From assembly GCF_014207535.1 (NCBI RefSeq), contig NZ_JACHGK010000012.1, forward strand, positions 1 through 64,000: a stretch of DNA of 64,000 nucleotides. The letters run 5' to 3'. Of this stretch, positions 41,572 to 50,411 are shown in pieces. Below the pieces are notes generated by a model that was not told where the DNA came from, made no database searches, and saw only the letters and a list, made by a program, of their open reading frames with translations. Numbering within the stretch: position 1 is the first letter of the stretch; every line of letters begins with the position of its first letter. Both the position numbers and the translations under genes were made by a program. Origin of the DNA: Bacillus benzoevorans (lineage in GTDB: Bacteria > Bacillota > Bacilli > Bacillales > Cytobacillaceae).

Positions 41572-42903
41572 ATGTCGTATTCAAGAGAACAAATTTTAAA
41601 AGTAGTGAAACAGGAAAATGTTCGTTTTATTCGTTTACAATTTACCGATTTATTCGGCCAGATAAAAAATGTGGAAATCCCGGTGAGCCAGTTAGAGAAG
41701 GCGTTGGATAATAAAATGATGTTCGATGGTTCATCGATTGAAGGCTTTGTACGAATTGAGGAATCGGATATGTATTTATATCCTGATTTGAATACCTTTG
41801 TCATTTTCCCATGGACAGTAGAAAAAGGGAAAGTGGCCCGTTTCGTTTGCGATATTTACCATCCAGATGGAACTCCATTTGAAGGTGATCCGCGAAGCAA
41901 CCTAAAGAGAATGCTGCATGAAATGAAGGAACTTGGCTTTTCAGAATTTAATGTCGGCCCTGAACCGGAATTTTTCCTTTTTAAATTAAACGAAAAAGGA
42001 GAACCTACTCTTGAATTAAATGATCAAGGCGGATATTTTGATTTAGCCCCTACGGATCTTGGGGAAAACTGCCGCCGTGATATTGTGTTAGAACTGGAGG
42101 AAATGGGCTTTGAAATCGAGGCATCTCATCATGAAGTGGCACCAGGACAACATGAGATTGATTTTAAATACCAGAATGCTTTGAAAGCCTGTGATGATAT
42201 TCAAACGTTCAAGCTGGTGGTAAAGACGATTGCACGCAAGCATGGCCTGCACGCTACTTTCATGGCAAAACCGCTGTTTGGCATGAATGGTTCGGGAATG
42301 CACTGTAACTTATCCTTGTTTCAAGAGGGGAAAAATGCATTTTTTGATCAAAAAGGAGATTTGCAGCTAAGCGATACGGCAAGACAATTTATCGCCGGAA
42401 TTATGAAGCATGCGCCAAGTTTTACAGCGATTACCAATCCGACTGTCAATTCTTACAAACGTCTAGTTCCGGGATATGAAGCACCATGCTATATTGCTTG
42501 GTCGGCAAGAAATAGGAGTCCGCTGATTCGTATTCCTGCATCCCGTGGGGTAAGTACCCGCATAGAGGTCCGCAGCGTGGATCCGACAGCCAATCCCTAT
42601 TTAGCAATGGCTGTTCTCCTCGCCGCAGGGCTTGACGGGATTAGAAATCAATTAACACCGCCGGCACCAGTTGATCGCAATATTTACGCCATGACAAAGG
42701 AAGAAAGAGTTGAAAATGGCATTGTCGACTTGCCGGCCACATTAGCTCAAGCTTTGGAAAATTTAAAACAGGATGAAATCATCACAGCAGCACTAGGAAA
42801 ACACTTATTAGACCACTTTATCGAAGCAAAAGAAATGGAATGGGATCAATTTCGAATCTCCGTCCATCCTTGGGAAAGGGAGCAGTATCTCGCTTTATAT
42901 TGA
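41572..42903 (+). CDS. glnA: Glutamine synthetase type I (alpha), additional GlnA
   Basis: 443 residues, the length of Bacillus GlnA. GSI motifs: MMFDGSSIEGF, GPEPEFFLF (metal Glu), HHEVAPGQHEIDF, NGSGMHCNLSLF (metal His), NRSPLIRIPASRG and RIEVRSVDPTANPYLA. It condenses ammonium and glutamate with ATP and, in Bacillus, also signals nitrogen status to TnrA and GlnR. No glnR precedes it, unlike the usual glnRA operon. It may be an extra copy tied to nitrite-derived ammonium, or glnA may have moved. Start follows AAGGGGAGG. A strong terminator follows. Confidence 0.92.
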   Translation: MSYSREQILKVVKQENVRFIRLQFTDLFGQIKNVEIPVSQLEKALDNKMMFDGSSIEGFVRIEESDMYLYPDLNTFVIFPWTVEKGKVARFVCDIYHPDGTPFEGDPRSNLKRMLHEMKELGFSEFNVGPEPEFFLFKLNEKGEPTLELNDQGGYFDLAPTDLGENCRRDIVLELEEMGFEIEASHHEVAPGQHEIDFKYQNALKACDDIQTFKLVVKTIARKHGLHATFMAKPLFGMNGSGMHCNLSLFQEGKNAFFDQKGDLQLSDTARQFIAGIMKHAPSFTAITNPTVNSYKRLVPGYEAPCYIAWSARNRSPLIRIPASRGVSTRIEVRSVDPTANPYLAMAVLLAAGLDGIRNQLTPPAPVDRNIYAMTKEERVENGIVDLPATLAQALENLKQDEIITAALGKHLLDHFIEAKEMEWDQFRISVHPWEREQYLALY

Positions 42904-42937
42904 TGACTCGAAATCATAAATAGAATTCTGTTTTGTG

Positions 42938-42976
42938 AAAAAGACCACGTGAACTGCTTACGTGGTCTTTTCTTTT
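42938..42976 (+). terminator. Terminator of glnA
   Basis: AAAAGACCACGT pairs perfectly with ACGTGGTCTTTT across nine bases and is followed by CTTTTTT. Confidence 0.9.
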
Positions 42977-43050
42977 TTGGCTGTTCACCTATGTTTGCTT
43001 AAGTGAGTATCTTATTGTTGAAGTGATTCTAGTTATACGGGGGAATCGAT

Positions 43051-43170
43051 TTGGGATACTATGTTCATGTAGAACCAGGTATTCACAGCTTGTTCCGTTT
43101 TATTACAGCGGTCATGGCCTTTCTGGGAAGAACGTGACAAGTTTAACCAGCTATTGGGGCACTATATTGG
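43051..43170 (+). pseudogene. Remnant of an alpha/beta hydrolase gene
   Basis: TTG at 43051, with CGGGGGA six nt upstream, opens a 28-codon frame reading MGYYVHVEPGI, a typical N-terminus of a Bacillaceae alpha/beta hydrolase group. The frame then goes out of phase and stops at 43137. In another frame WPFWEERDKFNQLLGHYIG continues with the spacing of the HGWP region. The gene is decayed by frameshifts and deletion. Apart from the glnA terminator and this scrap, 42904-43303 is empty. Confidence 0.35.
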
Positions 43171-43303
43171 CTAATAGTCCTCTTTAATAATCCCAATTTC
43201 TCTATTCATTTTCAGACAAACTGGGCTTTCTAGTATCCGTTATCGTTGTATATCCGTCTCTTCCTGACGTTAAATCAAACATAACTCGCGTATGAATAAT
43301 TAA

Positions 43304-43897
43304 CTAAAAATTCCTAAAATGCTGATAATATAAACCGAATTGAGTATCATACCATAGTAATTTGCCATGTTTCAGTTTCGGGATCCGTGTTTGTAAACTC
43401 CATTCGGGATACTGTTTAATAATCTTGACTTGATCACCGGTAGCAAAAGCAATAAAAGAAATATAATGATCTTTTGTCATAGGATGTTCGCTTGAAATAA
43501 ACCATTCATGATCAATTTCAGTAATTGATAGCTTCTCTTCTTCAGTGGCATTTTTTGCTTCTAATCGTTTTAACTTTCTTCCACAGCAAGATATAGTTAT
43601 ATCTCCAGTTGCTAATGCAATATTATTACATGAAGGACAGACGTAATAATTTGACTTTTTCATATTTCCTCCTATAAAATCATTCGACAATAATTCACCA
43701 TCTAAAATATTTTCTATATTTACTCCCAATAGGGAAGATAAACTTGGTAGTAGTGTGACATCGGGACAGCCATATCCACGCTCCCATTTCGAGATCGTAC
43801 GATCAGAAATATTCATTTGATTTGCTAATTGTTTCTGTGTCAGCCCTTTTTCCTTCCGCAAATGATAAATTAACTCTCCAACTTTACGATTATCCAT
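43304..43897 (-). CDS. XRE-type HTH protein fused to a desulfoferrodoxin-like domain
   Basis: 197 residues. Residues 1-66 are an XRE/Cro helix-turn-helix (LRKEKGLTQKQLANQMNISDRTISKWERG). From about 85 the sequence resembles desulfoferrodoxin: a rubredoxin-like centre (YVCPSCNNIAL, then SCCGRKL) followed by an EHPMTKDHYISFI stretch as in superoxide reductases. The C-terminal CNLHGLW iron ligands are missing (GLYYQHFRNF instead), so superoxide reduction is doubtful. It may sense metal or redox and regulate transcription. Stands alone; the SD AGGAGGAG lies before ATG. Confidence 0.75.
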   Translation of the reverse strand: MDNRKVGELIYHLRKEKGLTQKQLANQMNISDRTISKWERGYGCPDVTLLPSLSSLLGVNIENILDGELLSNDFIGGNMKKSNYYVCPSCNNIALATGDITISCCGRKLKRLEAKNATEEEKLSITEIDHEWFISSEHPMTKDHYISFIAFATGDQVKIIKQYPEWSLQTRIPKLKHGKLLWYDTQFGLYYQHFRNF

Positions 43898-44229
43898 TAT
43901 TTTCTCCTCCTGCTCTAATTCTATCTTAGAAGTTTATATGGTTAATAGCAACAAACGCTCCGTAGAGTCCCGCAATCAGGTAATATTTCATAAAACCCAT
44001 AATAAAAATATAATTTAAACGCCATTCAATATTTAAACAGGATTCAAAAATATATTGCTTTCCGGTAATACAACTGTTAAAGTTTAATTATGAGAATTAT
44101 CAGAAAATTATTTTACGCCTCATCTTATTTATTTCTCACAATGCTTCCTTATTTACATACACTTCACTTGAAAAATTGCAGATAAGTTTTTTTGTAAAAT
44201 CAGCTACTTGGTATTTGGAGGTGATAACG

Positions 44230-44814
44230 ATAAAACTGTCAGAGAAAAAATTGATCAGAAAAAAAGAGCAAATTCTCACTTCGGCCATCGAAATCATCAA
44301 TCGGCGGGGATACACTGGGACGACGATGGAGGAAATCGCTGCAGAGCTATTCATGACAAAGGGTTCCTTATATTATTATTTTAAAAATAAAAGTGATCTT
44401 TTGTATCAATGCCATCAGTTTGTTGTATTTCAGGCGATAAAAGATCTTGAAGAGATTCTAAACAGTGAAGGGACAGCAGCCGAAATTCTCACTAAAATGG
44501 TGGCCATCCATATTGAGTACGCCATAGAGGAAAAAGAAACCTTTAACTTAATCATGGAATCAAAGCAGTTCTTTAATCAGGAACAGCTGGAGCTCGTTCA
44601 AAAACTATGGAAAAACTATGAGCAGCTGTTTGCCAAGATCATCTCAAGAGGAATACGAAATGGCGAATTTCAAACAAAGGAAGCCACGACGGCAAGGATG
44701 TTTATCCTTGGCGGATTGAATTGGATCCAGCAATGGTATAAACAAAATGGCAGATTAGCAAAAGACGAAATCGTTTCATTATACAGTGACTATATCATCA
44801 AACTATTAAAATAA
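44230..44814 (+). CDS. TetR/AcrR-family regulator
   Basis: About 194 residues. N-terminal HTH: RKKEQILTSAIEIINRRGY, TTMEEIAAELFMTKGSLYYYFKNKSDLL. The C-terminal ligand domain is of the fatty-acid/CoA regulator kind. The strong SD GGAGGTGAT at 44217 points to an ATA at 44230 as start; the only near alternatives are GTG 44221 inside the SD, CTG 44236, and TTG 44176 upstream of the SD. Placed just before icmF and the acyl-CoA genes, which it probably represses. 43898-44229 is otherwise AT-rich with no gene I accept. Confidence 0.8.
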   Translation: MKLSEKKLIRKKEQILTSAIEIINRRGYTGTTMEEIAAELFMTKGSLYYYFKNKSDLLYQCHQFVVFQAIKDLEEILNSEGTAAEILTKMVAIHIEYAIEEKETFNLIMESKQFFNQEQLELVQKLWKNYEQLFAKIISRGIRNGEFQTKEATTARMFILGGLNWIQQWYKQNGRLAKDEIVSLYSDYIIKLLK

Positions 44815-44896
44815 AGAACTTCCAGCCTCTTACTATTTTTATATTTTAAAAATTAAAGCGCTTACTTTGTTAATTAGAACAAGAAAGGGGATACAC

Positions 44897-47800
44897 ATGG
44901 AAATAGAAATTTATCGTCCGACTTATCCAGTTCGCTTTGTCACAGCCTCAGCTTTATTTGATGGACATGATGCGGCGATTAATATTATGCGCCGGATTTT
45001 ACAGGCTTCAGGTGTAGAGGTCATCCATTTAGGTCATAACCGCTCCGTAGATGAAGTGGTAAACGCTGCAATCCAGGAGGATGTTCAAGGGATTGCAATC
45101 AGCTCTTATCAGGGCGGTCATGTTGAATACCTGAAATATATGTACGACTTACTTCGGGAAAAAGATGCATGCCACATTAAGATCTTTGCCGGCGGCGGCG
45201 GGGTCATCGTCCCTTCTGAAATGAAGGAATTGCATCAGTACGGGATTTCAAAAATCTTTTCACCAGATGATGGGCGGGAGCTTGGGCTGCAGGGCATGAT
45301 CAACCATATGATTCGCGAAACTGACGCTCCTACGCCCAAGCAGATCGAACAAGAAATAGCCAAATTAAACGAGAACAACTGGGGCTCCATTGCGAAATTA
45401 ATTACACTGGCAGAAGAAAATCACTTGAAAATGGATAGTAAGGAATTGGTTTCGGCTGCTTTAGAACCGATGCTTGTAAACGCCCCGAAAGTACCGGTGT
45501 TAGGGATTACCGGCACAGGAGGAGCGGGAAAAAGTTCATTGACCGATGAATTGGTGCGCCGTTACTTGGAACAATTTCCGGAGAGATCGATCGCGATTAT
45601 TTCCATTGATCCATCGAAGATGAAGACAGGAGGGGCACTATTAGGTGACCGTATCCGCATGAATGCGATCAACAATCCGCGCGTCTATATGCGTAGTTTG
45701 GCGACTCGCGCGTCGAAGACGGAATTAAGTCATGCCACGAAGGACGCTGTCAATATTGTCAAAGCAGCAGGGTATGATTTTGTCATTGTCGAAACGAGCG
45801 GCATTGGGCAAGGAGATTCTGAAATCGTGAACATTTGTGATCTAGCCATGTATGTGATGACGAGTGAATTTGGTGCGGCCACGCAGCTTGAGAAAATCGA
45901 CATGATTGACTTCGCTGACCTAATCGTCATCAACAAATTTGAACGCCGCGGCTCAGAGGATGCTTTACGTGATGTACGGAAGCAATATAAGCGCAGCCGT
46001 GATTTATGGAATATGAGCGATGAGCGAACACCTGTTTTTGGCACGATTGCCAGCCAATTTAATGATCCGGGAACGAACGTGCTTTTTGCCAATTTAATGA
46101 AAATGGTGGAGCATAAGACAGGAAGCAGCTGGTCAACGAATTATGACAGCGAAATCCAGAAAGTCACAAAGCAAAACTTAATTATTCCTCCAGACCGTAC
46201 CGCTTATTTAGGGGAAATCGTGCAAACGGTTTACCAGTATCGAAAGTTCTCGGAGGAGCAGGTCCATCTTGTGCGCAAATGGTATCAGCTAAAGGGTACA
46301 AAGGCATTAATGAAACAAAACAGCGGGAACTGGATGTCAAAGGAAGAAACTGAACTTTTCTCGGCAAAGCTCGATGAAATGATCGCTTATTTTGAAATCA
46401 AAATTCATCCGGAATGTAAAAGATTGGTGGAAGAATGGCCAAAAGTCCGCGAATCTTATCAGCAAAAACAATTAGTGACAAAAGTTCGCGATAAAGAGAC
46501 TGTCACGGAATTGTATACGGAATCATTATCTGGAAATAGAATTCCAAGAGTAAGCGTACCGAAGTTCGAAGATCAAGGGGAAATTCTGCGCTGGCTTTTA
46601 AAGGAAAACCTTCCCGGCTATTTTCCCTATACGGCAGGAGTATTTCCGTTTAAACGGACCAATGAAGATCCGAAACGTCAATTCGCCGGGGAAGGCACTC
46701 CGGATCGTACCAACAGAAGATTCCACTTTCTCTGTCAAAATGATGAGGCGAAACGATTATCCACTGCCTTTGACAGTGTCACCCTTTACGGGCAGGATCC
46801 GGATTACCGCCCTGACATTTATGGGAAAATTGGCAACAGCGGTGTCAATGTTTGCACCCTCGATGATATGAAAAAACTGTATCAGGGTTTTGATCTTTGC
46901 CACCCGTCTACAAGTGTCTCGATGACCATTAATGGACCGGCGCCAATCATCCTCGCGATGTACATGAATACGGCCATTGAACAGCAGGTTGCAAAATTTG
47001 CACAGCAAAATGGAAGGCAGCCAAATGAAGCAGAATTTTTACAAATCAAGGAATGGACGCTGCAAACGGTTCGCGGAACGGTCCAAGCGGATATTTTAAA
47101 AGAAGACCAAGGTCAGAATACATGCATTTTCTCAACCGAGTTTGCCCTAAAGCTGATGGGGGATATTCAGCAGTATTTTATTGACCATAAAGTACGGAAC
47201 TACTATTCTGTTAGTATCAGCGGCTACCATATTGCCGAAGCGGGAGCGAATCCGATTTCCCAATTGGCTTTTACTCTGGCGAATGGCTTTACATTTGTCG
47301 AATATTACTTAAGCCGCGGCATGCATATTGACGACTTTGCCCCAAATCTGTCTTACTTTTTCAGCAATGGATTAGACCCGGAATATACCGTCATGGGTCG
47401 TGTGGCGAGACGGATTTGGGCAACGGTGATGAAAAATAAATACGGCGGCAATGATCGAAGCCAAAAGCTTAAATATCATATCCAGACATCGGGACGTTCT
47501 CTCCATGCGCAAGAAATGGATTTCAATGATATCCGTACTACCCTGCAGGCCTTGATGGCCATTTATGATAACTGCAATTCCTTGCATACGAATGCCTTTG
47601 ATGAGGCGATAACGACACCAACAGAAAATTCGGTACGCAGGGCAATGGCGATTCAAATGATCATCAATAAGGAATTAGGGATCGTGAAAAATGAAAACCC
47701 TTTACAAGGTTCTTTTATTATTGATGAGCTGACCGATCTAGTGGAAGAAGCGGTATTGCAGGAATTTCAGCGTATCCATGATCGCGGCGGTGTGTTAGGT

Positions 47801-48172
47801 GCGATGGAAACCCAATACCAGCGCGGGAAAATCCAGGAAGAGTCGCTTTATTATGAGCATAAGAAACATTCAGGGGAACAGCCGATTATTGGGGTCAATA
47901 CCTTCATTAATCCAAATCAAAATGAAAATGCTTTTGAGATTGAGCTGGCACGTTCGACAACGGAAGAAAAAGAAACACAAATTCGCCATCTGCACGAATT
48001 CTGGTCAAGAAACAAAAACGACTGTCCGCGTGCCCTTCAGCAATTAAAAGAAGTGGCACGGCAAAATGGCAATCTGTTTGCGGAACTGATGGAATGTGTA
48101 AAAGTCGCATCCCTCGGACAAATCACCGCTGCTTTATATGAAGTAGGAGGCCAATACCGAAGAAATATGTAA
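44897..48172 (+). CDS. icmF: Fused isobutyryl-CoA mutase IcmF (B12-dependent, with G-protein domain)
   Basis: 1091 residues in the order B12-binding domain (LFDGHDAAINIM, His ligand about 24; then SSYQGGHVEYL), MeaI-type GTPase (Walker A GTGGAGKSS near 206; ETSGIGQGDSE; NKFERRG), and methylmalonyl-CoA-mutase-like substrate barrel (YFPYTAGVFPFKR, TNRRFHFLC, STSVSMTING). It interconverts isobutyryl-CoA and n-butyryl-CoA (or isovaleryl- and pivalyl-CoA), its own G domain guarding cofactor loading. Start chosen at 44897 after AAAGGGG. Followed by thiolase, hydroxyacyl-CoA dehydrogenase and hydratase genes that would process butyryl-type CoA esters. Confidence 0.93.
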   Translation: MEIEIYRPTYPVRFVTASALFDGHDAAINIMRRILQASGVEVIHLGHNRSVDEVVNAAIQEDVQGIAISSYQGGHVEYLKYMYDLLREKDACHIKIFAGGGGVIVPSEMKELHQYGISKIFSPDDGRELGLQGMINHMIRETDAPTPKQIEQEIAKLNENNWGSIAKLITLAEENHLKMDSKELVSAALEPMLVNAPKVPVLGITGTGGAGKSSLTDELVRRYLEQFPERSIAIISIDPSKMKTGGALLGDRIRMNAINNPRVYMRSLATRASKTELSHATKDAVNIVKAAGYDFVIVETSGIGQGDSEIVNICDLAMYVMTSEFGAATQLEKIDMIDFADLIVINKFERRGSEDALRDVRKQYKRSRDLWNMSDERTPVFGTIASQFNDPGTNVLFANLMKMVEHKTGSSWSTNYDSEIQKVTKQNLIIPPDRTAYLGEIVQTVYQYRKFSEEQVHLVRKWYQLKGTKALMKQNSGNWMSKEETELFSAKLDEMIAYFEIKIHPECKRLVEEWPKVRESYQQKQLVTKVRDKETVTELYTESLSGNRIPRVSVPKFEDQGEILRWLLKENLPGYFPYTAGVFPFKRTNEDPKRQFAGEGTPDRTNRRFHFLCQNDEAKRLSTAFDSVTLYGQDPDYRPDIYGKIGNSGVNVCTLDDMKKLYQGFDLCHPSTSVSMTINGPAPIILAMYMNTAIEQQVAKFAQQNGRQPNEAEFLQIKEWTLQTVRGTVQADILKEDQGQNTCIFSTEFALKLMGDIQQYFIDHKVRNYYSVSISGYHIAEAGANPISQLAFTLANGFTFVEYYLSRGMHIDDFAPNLSYFFSNGLDPEYTVMGRVARRIWATVMKNKYGGNDRSQKLKYHIQTSGRSLHAQEMDFNDIRTTLQALMAIYDNCNSLHTNAFDEAITTPTENSVRRAMAIQMIINKELGIVKNENPLQGSFIIDELTDLVEEAVLQEFQRIHDRGGVLGAMETQYQRGKIQEESLYYEHKKHSGEQPIIGVNTFINPNQNENAFEIELARSTTEEKETQIRHLHEFWSRNKNDCPRALQQLKEVARQNGNLFAELMECVKVASLGQITAALYEVGGQYRRNM

Positions 48173-48205
48173 ACGCGGGGATGGTTCTCCTGTTTCCCTA
48201 AAATC
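48171..48205 (+). repeat. GCGGGGATGGTTC-type intergenic repeat
   Basis: AAACGCGGGGATGGTTCTCC then TGTTTCCCTAAAATC, almost the same as 31632-31668. AAAC/GTTT and GGGGA/TCTCC pairing gives a small hairpin, as in REP-like repeats of Bacillus genomes. Confidence 0.6.
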
Positions 48206-48222
48206 TCCCAATCTTGAATATG

Positions 48223-48243
48223 CCAGCCCGTTTTGCGGGCTGG
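48223..48243 (+). terminator. GC-rich hairpin after icmF
   Basis: CCAGCCCG pairs with CGGGCTGG across TTTTG. Strong stem, but only TTAAAT follows, so termination may be partial, letting the downstream acyl-CoA genes be read in part from icmF. Confidence 0.6.
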
Positions 48244-48343
48244 TTAAATCCTTGACAGGCAGACTAGCTGCTTCTTTGGGAAATGAGATCGCACATTTAA
48301 GAGTTTGATAGACAAATATTCTTAATAAATGGAGGAAAATACG

Positions 48344-49522
48344 ATGCGTGAAGTTGTCATTGTAAGTGGGAAAAGAACACCGATTGGTGACTATTTCGGA
48401 GCGTTTAAAGATTTATCAGCCGTTGATTTAGGAATCCAAGCCCTTAAAGCAGCTATCGACGCAGCCGGGATGGATGCGAAGCAAATAGAAGAAGTGGCAG
48501 GAGGTCATATCTATCAGGCCGGGTGTAAAGGAAATACCGCTCGCCAAGTGGCATTAGGGGCAGGGTGTTCGGTAGAAACGGTCGCTTCAACGATTAATCA
48601 GCAATGTCCTTCCTCATTACGTGCAGTCGAGATCATTTCACAAAATATCATGCTGGGTAAGATTGATATCGGAGCAGCAGTCGGCTATGAAAGTATGACA
48701 AATGTGCCTTACCTGTTACTGAAAGCGCGGAGCGGCTATAAGATGGGGGATAACAGTGTTGTTGACTCCCTCTTGAATGATGCGCTGGTCGATGCTTTCA
48801 ATGGATATCACATGGGTGTTACGGCAGAAACTCTTGCCGAAGAGTATAACATCAGCCGCGAAGAACAGGATGAACTCTCCCTCCTTAGTCACCAAAGAGC
48901 ATGCGAAGCCATTCGCAATGAAAAATTCAAAGGAGAAATTGCCCCTGTTGAAGTGAAGTCGAAAAGGGCTGCGGAAATCATTGATACGGATGAACATCCA
49001 AATCCGAATACAAGTATTGAAGCATTGGGCAAGTTACGCCCAGCCTTTAAAAAAGACGGAACAGTCACGGCCGGGAACGCCTCCACGCTGAGTGACGGCG
49101 CAGCTGCTGTCATCCTCATGGCAAAGGAAAAGGCGGAAGAGCTGGGACTAAAGCCATTAGCGAGAATTGTGGCTTCTGCCTCCGCTTCGGTCGATCCGAA
49201 GGTAATGGGAATTGGGGTAGTACCGGCAGTTCAAAAAGCATTAACATTTGCCGGCTTGCACATGGATGAAATTGATTATTGGGAAATTAATGAGGCTTTT
49301 GCTTCACAATTTTTGGCGGTAAACCGTGAACTAAAGCTCCCAATGGAGAAAGTGAATGCCAACGGTTCCGGTATTTCATTGGGCCATCCTGTTGGCTGTA
49401 CAGGGGCAAGACTTTTGGTCACGTTAATCCATGAAATGCAGCGCCGCGGTTCGCGTTATGGCTGTGCTTCTCTTTGTGCCGGCGGCGGGCCGGCAGCGGC
49501 TATGATTGTGGAGGCGCTGTAA
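48344..49522 (+). CDS. Acetyl-CoA C-acyltransferase (thiolase)
   Basis: About 392 residues of the thiolase family with the acyl-enzyme Cys in NQQCPSSLRAVE, then NEAFASQFLAVN, GHPVGCTGARL and the second Cys in CAGGGPAAAM. Reversible thiolysis of 3-ketoacyl-CoA, probably acetoacetyl-CoA. Start taken at 48344 (MREVVIV) because the ATG at 48329 overlaps the GGAGG. First of a three-gene set with hbd and a hydratase. Confidence 0.88.
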   Translation: MREVVIVSGKRTPIGDYFGAFKDLSAVDLGIQALKAAIDAAGMDAKQIEEVAGGHIYQAGCKGNTARQVALGAGCSVETVASTINQQCPSSLRAVEIISQNIMLGKIDIGAAVGYESMTNVPYLLLKARSGYKMGDNSVVDSLLNDALVDAFNGYHMGVTAETLAEEYNISREEQDELSLLSHQRACEAIRNEKFKGEIAPVEVKSKRAAEIIDTDEHPNPNTSIEALGKLRPAFKKDGTVTAGNASTLSDGAAAVILMAKEKAEELGLKPLARIVASASASVDPKVMGIGVVPAVQKALTFAGLHMDEIDYWEINEAFASQFLAVNRELKLPMEKVNANGSGISLGHPVGCTGARLLVTLIHEMQRRGSRYGCASLCAGGGPAAAMIVEAL

Positions 49523-49550
49523 AACGAAAATACTAAGGGAGGGTTATGGA

Positions 49551-50396
49551 ATGGTGAAAATAATTGGCGTCATCGGTGCGGGTACGATGGGAAATGGAAT
49601 TGCGCAGACAGCGGCGGCGGCTGGATTCCAAGTGATCCTGCAGGATGTCCAGGAGAGCTTTTTACAAAGAGGGCTAAATACTATTCAACACAATCTAAAC
49701 CGGTCTGTGGAAAAAGGAAAAATTCCAAAGGAAGAAGCTGAAGCAACATTTGCCCGCATTGCCGGAACGACTCAGATTGATGATCTTTCACAGGCGGATA
49801 TCGTCATAGAGGCGATCATTGAAAACATGGAAAGCAAAAAGTCATTGCTCCAACAGCTGGATACGCTGTGCAAGCCGGATGCGATTATCGCTTCCAATAC
49901 ATCCGGTCTGAGTATTACGGAACTCGGAAATTGTACAAGCCGTCCAGCTCAAGTGATTGGCATGCATTTTTTCAATCCGGTACCCGTCATGGAGTTGGTT
50001 GAGATTGTCCGCGGACAGGAAACATCCGCTGAAACCTATGAAGCGGCGAAACGTTTGGCTGAGAAGTTTGGCAAAAAAGGAATCACGGTACAGGATGCGC
50101 CATTATTTGCCGTGAATCGAATTTTGGTTCCGATGATCAATGAAGCCATTTTTGTTCTTGCGGAGGGAACGGCCAGTGCTGAGGACATTGATGAAGGCAT
50201 GAAATTGGGCGCCAACCACCCGATCGGACCGCTGGCACTCGCCGATCTGATTGGCTTAGACACTTTATTGTTTGTTATCGAAACACTATATAATGAAACA
50301 TCTGACAGCAAATACCGTCCAGCTCCATTATTGAAAAAGCTGGTACGTGCCGGACATTTAGGCAGGAAGACAGGCAAAGGATTTCATCAATATTAA
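49551..50396 (+). CDS. hbd: 3-hydroxybutyryl-CoA (3-hydroxyacyl-CoA) dehydrogenase
   Basis: 281 residues. NAD site GVIGAGTMGNGIAQTAA at 6-22, SNTSGLSITEL, and the catalytic His in GMHFFNPVPVMELVEI; the C-terminal domain ends LGRKTGKGFHQY. Oxidises 3-hydroxybutyryl-CoA to acetoacetyl-CoA. The start at 49551 follows GGAGGG; the frame is open upstream into the thiolase stop region. Confidence 0.9.
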   Translation: MVKIIGVIGAGTMGNGIAQTAAAAGFQVILQDVQESFLQRGLNTIQHNLNRSVEKGKIPKEEAEATFARIAGTTQIDDLSQADIVIEAIIENMESKKSLLQQLDTLCKPDAIIASNTSGLSITELGNCTSRPAQVIGMHFFNPVPVMELVEIVRGQETSAETYEAAKRLAEKFGKKGITVQDAPLFAVNRILVPMINEAIFVLAEGTASAEDIDEGMKLGANHPIGPLALADLIGLDTLLFVIETLYNETSDSKYRPAPLLKKLVRAGHLGRKTGKGFHQY

Positions 50397-50411
50397 AAGC
50401 AGGTGGAGTAC

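Noticed and set aside
41364..41804. Overlapping 115- and 129-codon frames near the glnA start
   Set aside because: They overlap the glnA coding region and have no recognisable domain or SD.
43926..44000. 24-codon frame (MGFMKYYLIAGLYGAF) on the minus strand before the XRE gene
   Set aside because: Hydrophobic and possibly the tail of a decayed membrane gene, but without SD and too short to support.
44852..44867. cre-like (CcpA) site AATTAAAGCGCTTACTTT before icmF
   Set aside because: Two mismatches at important positions; not convincing.
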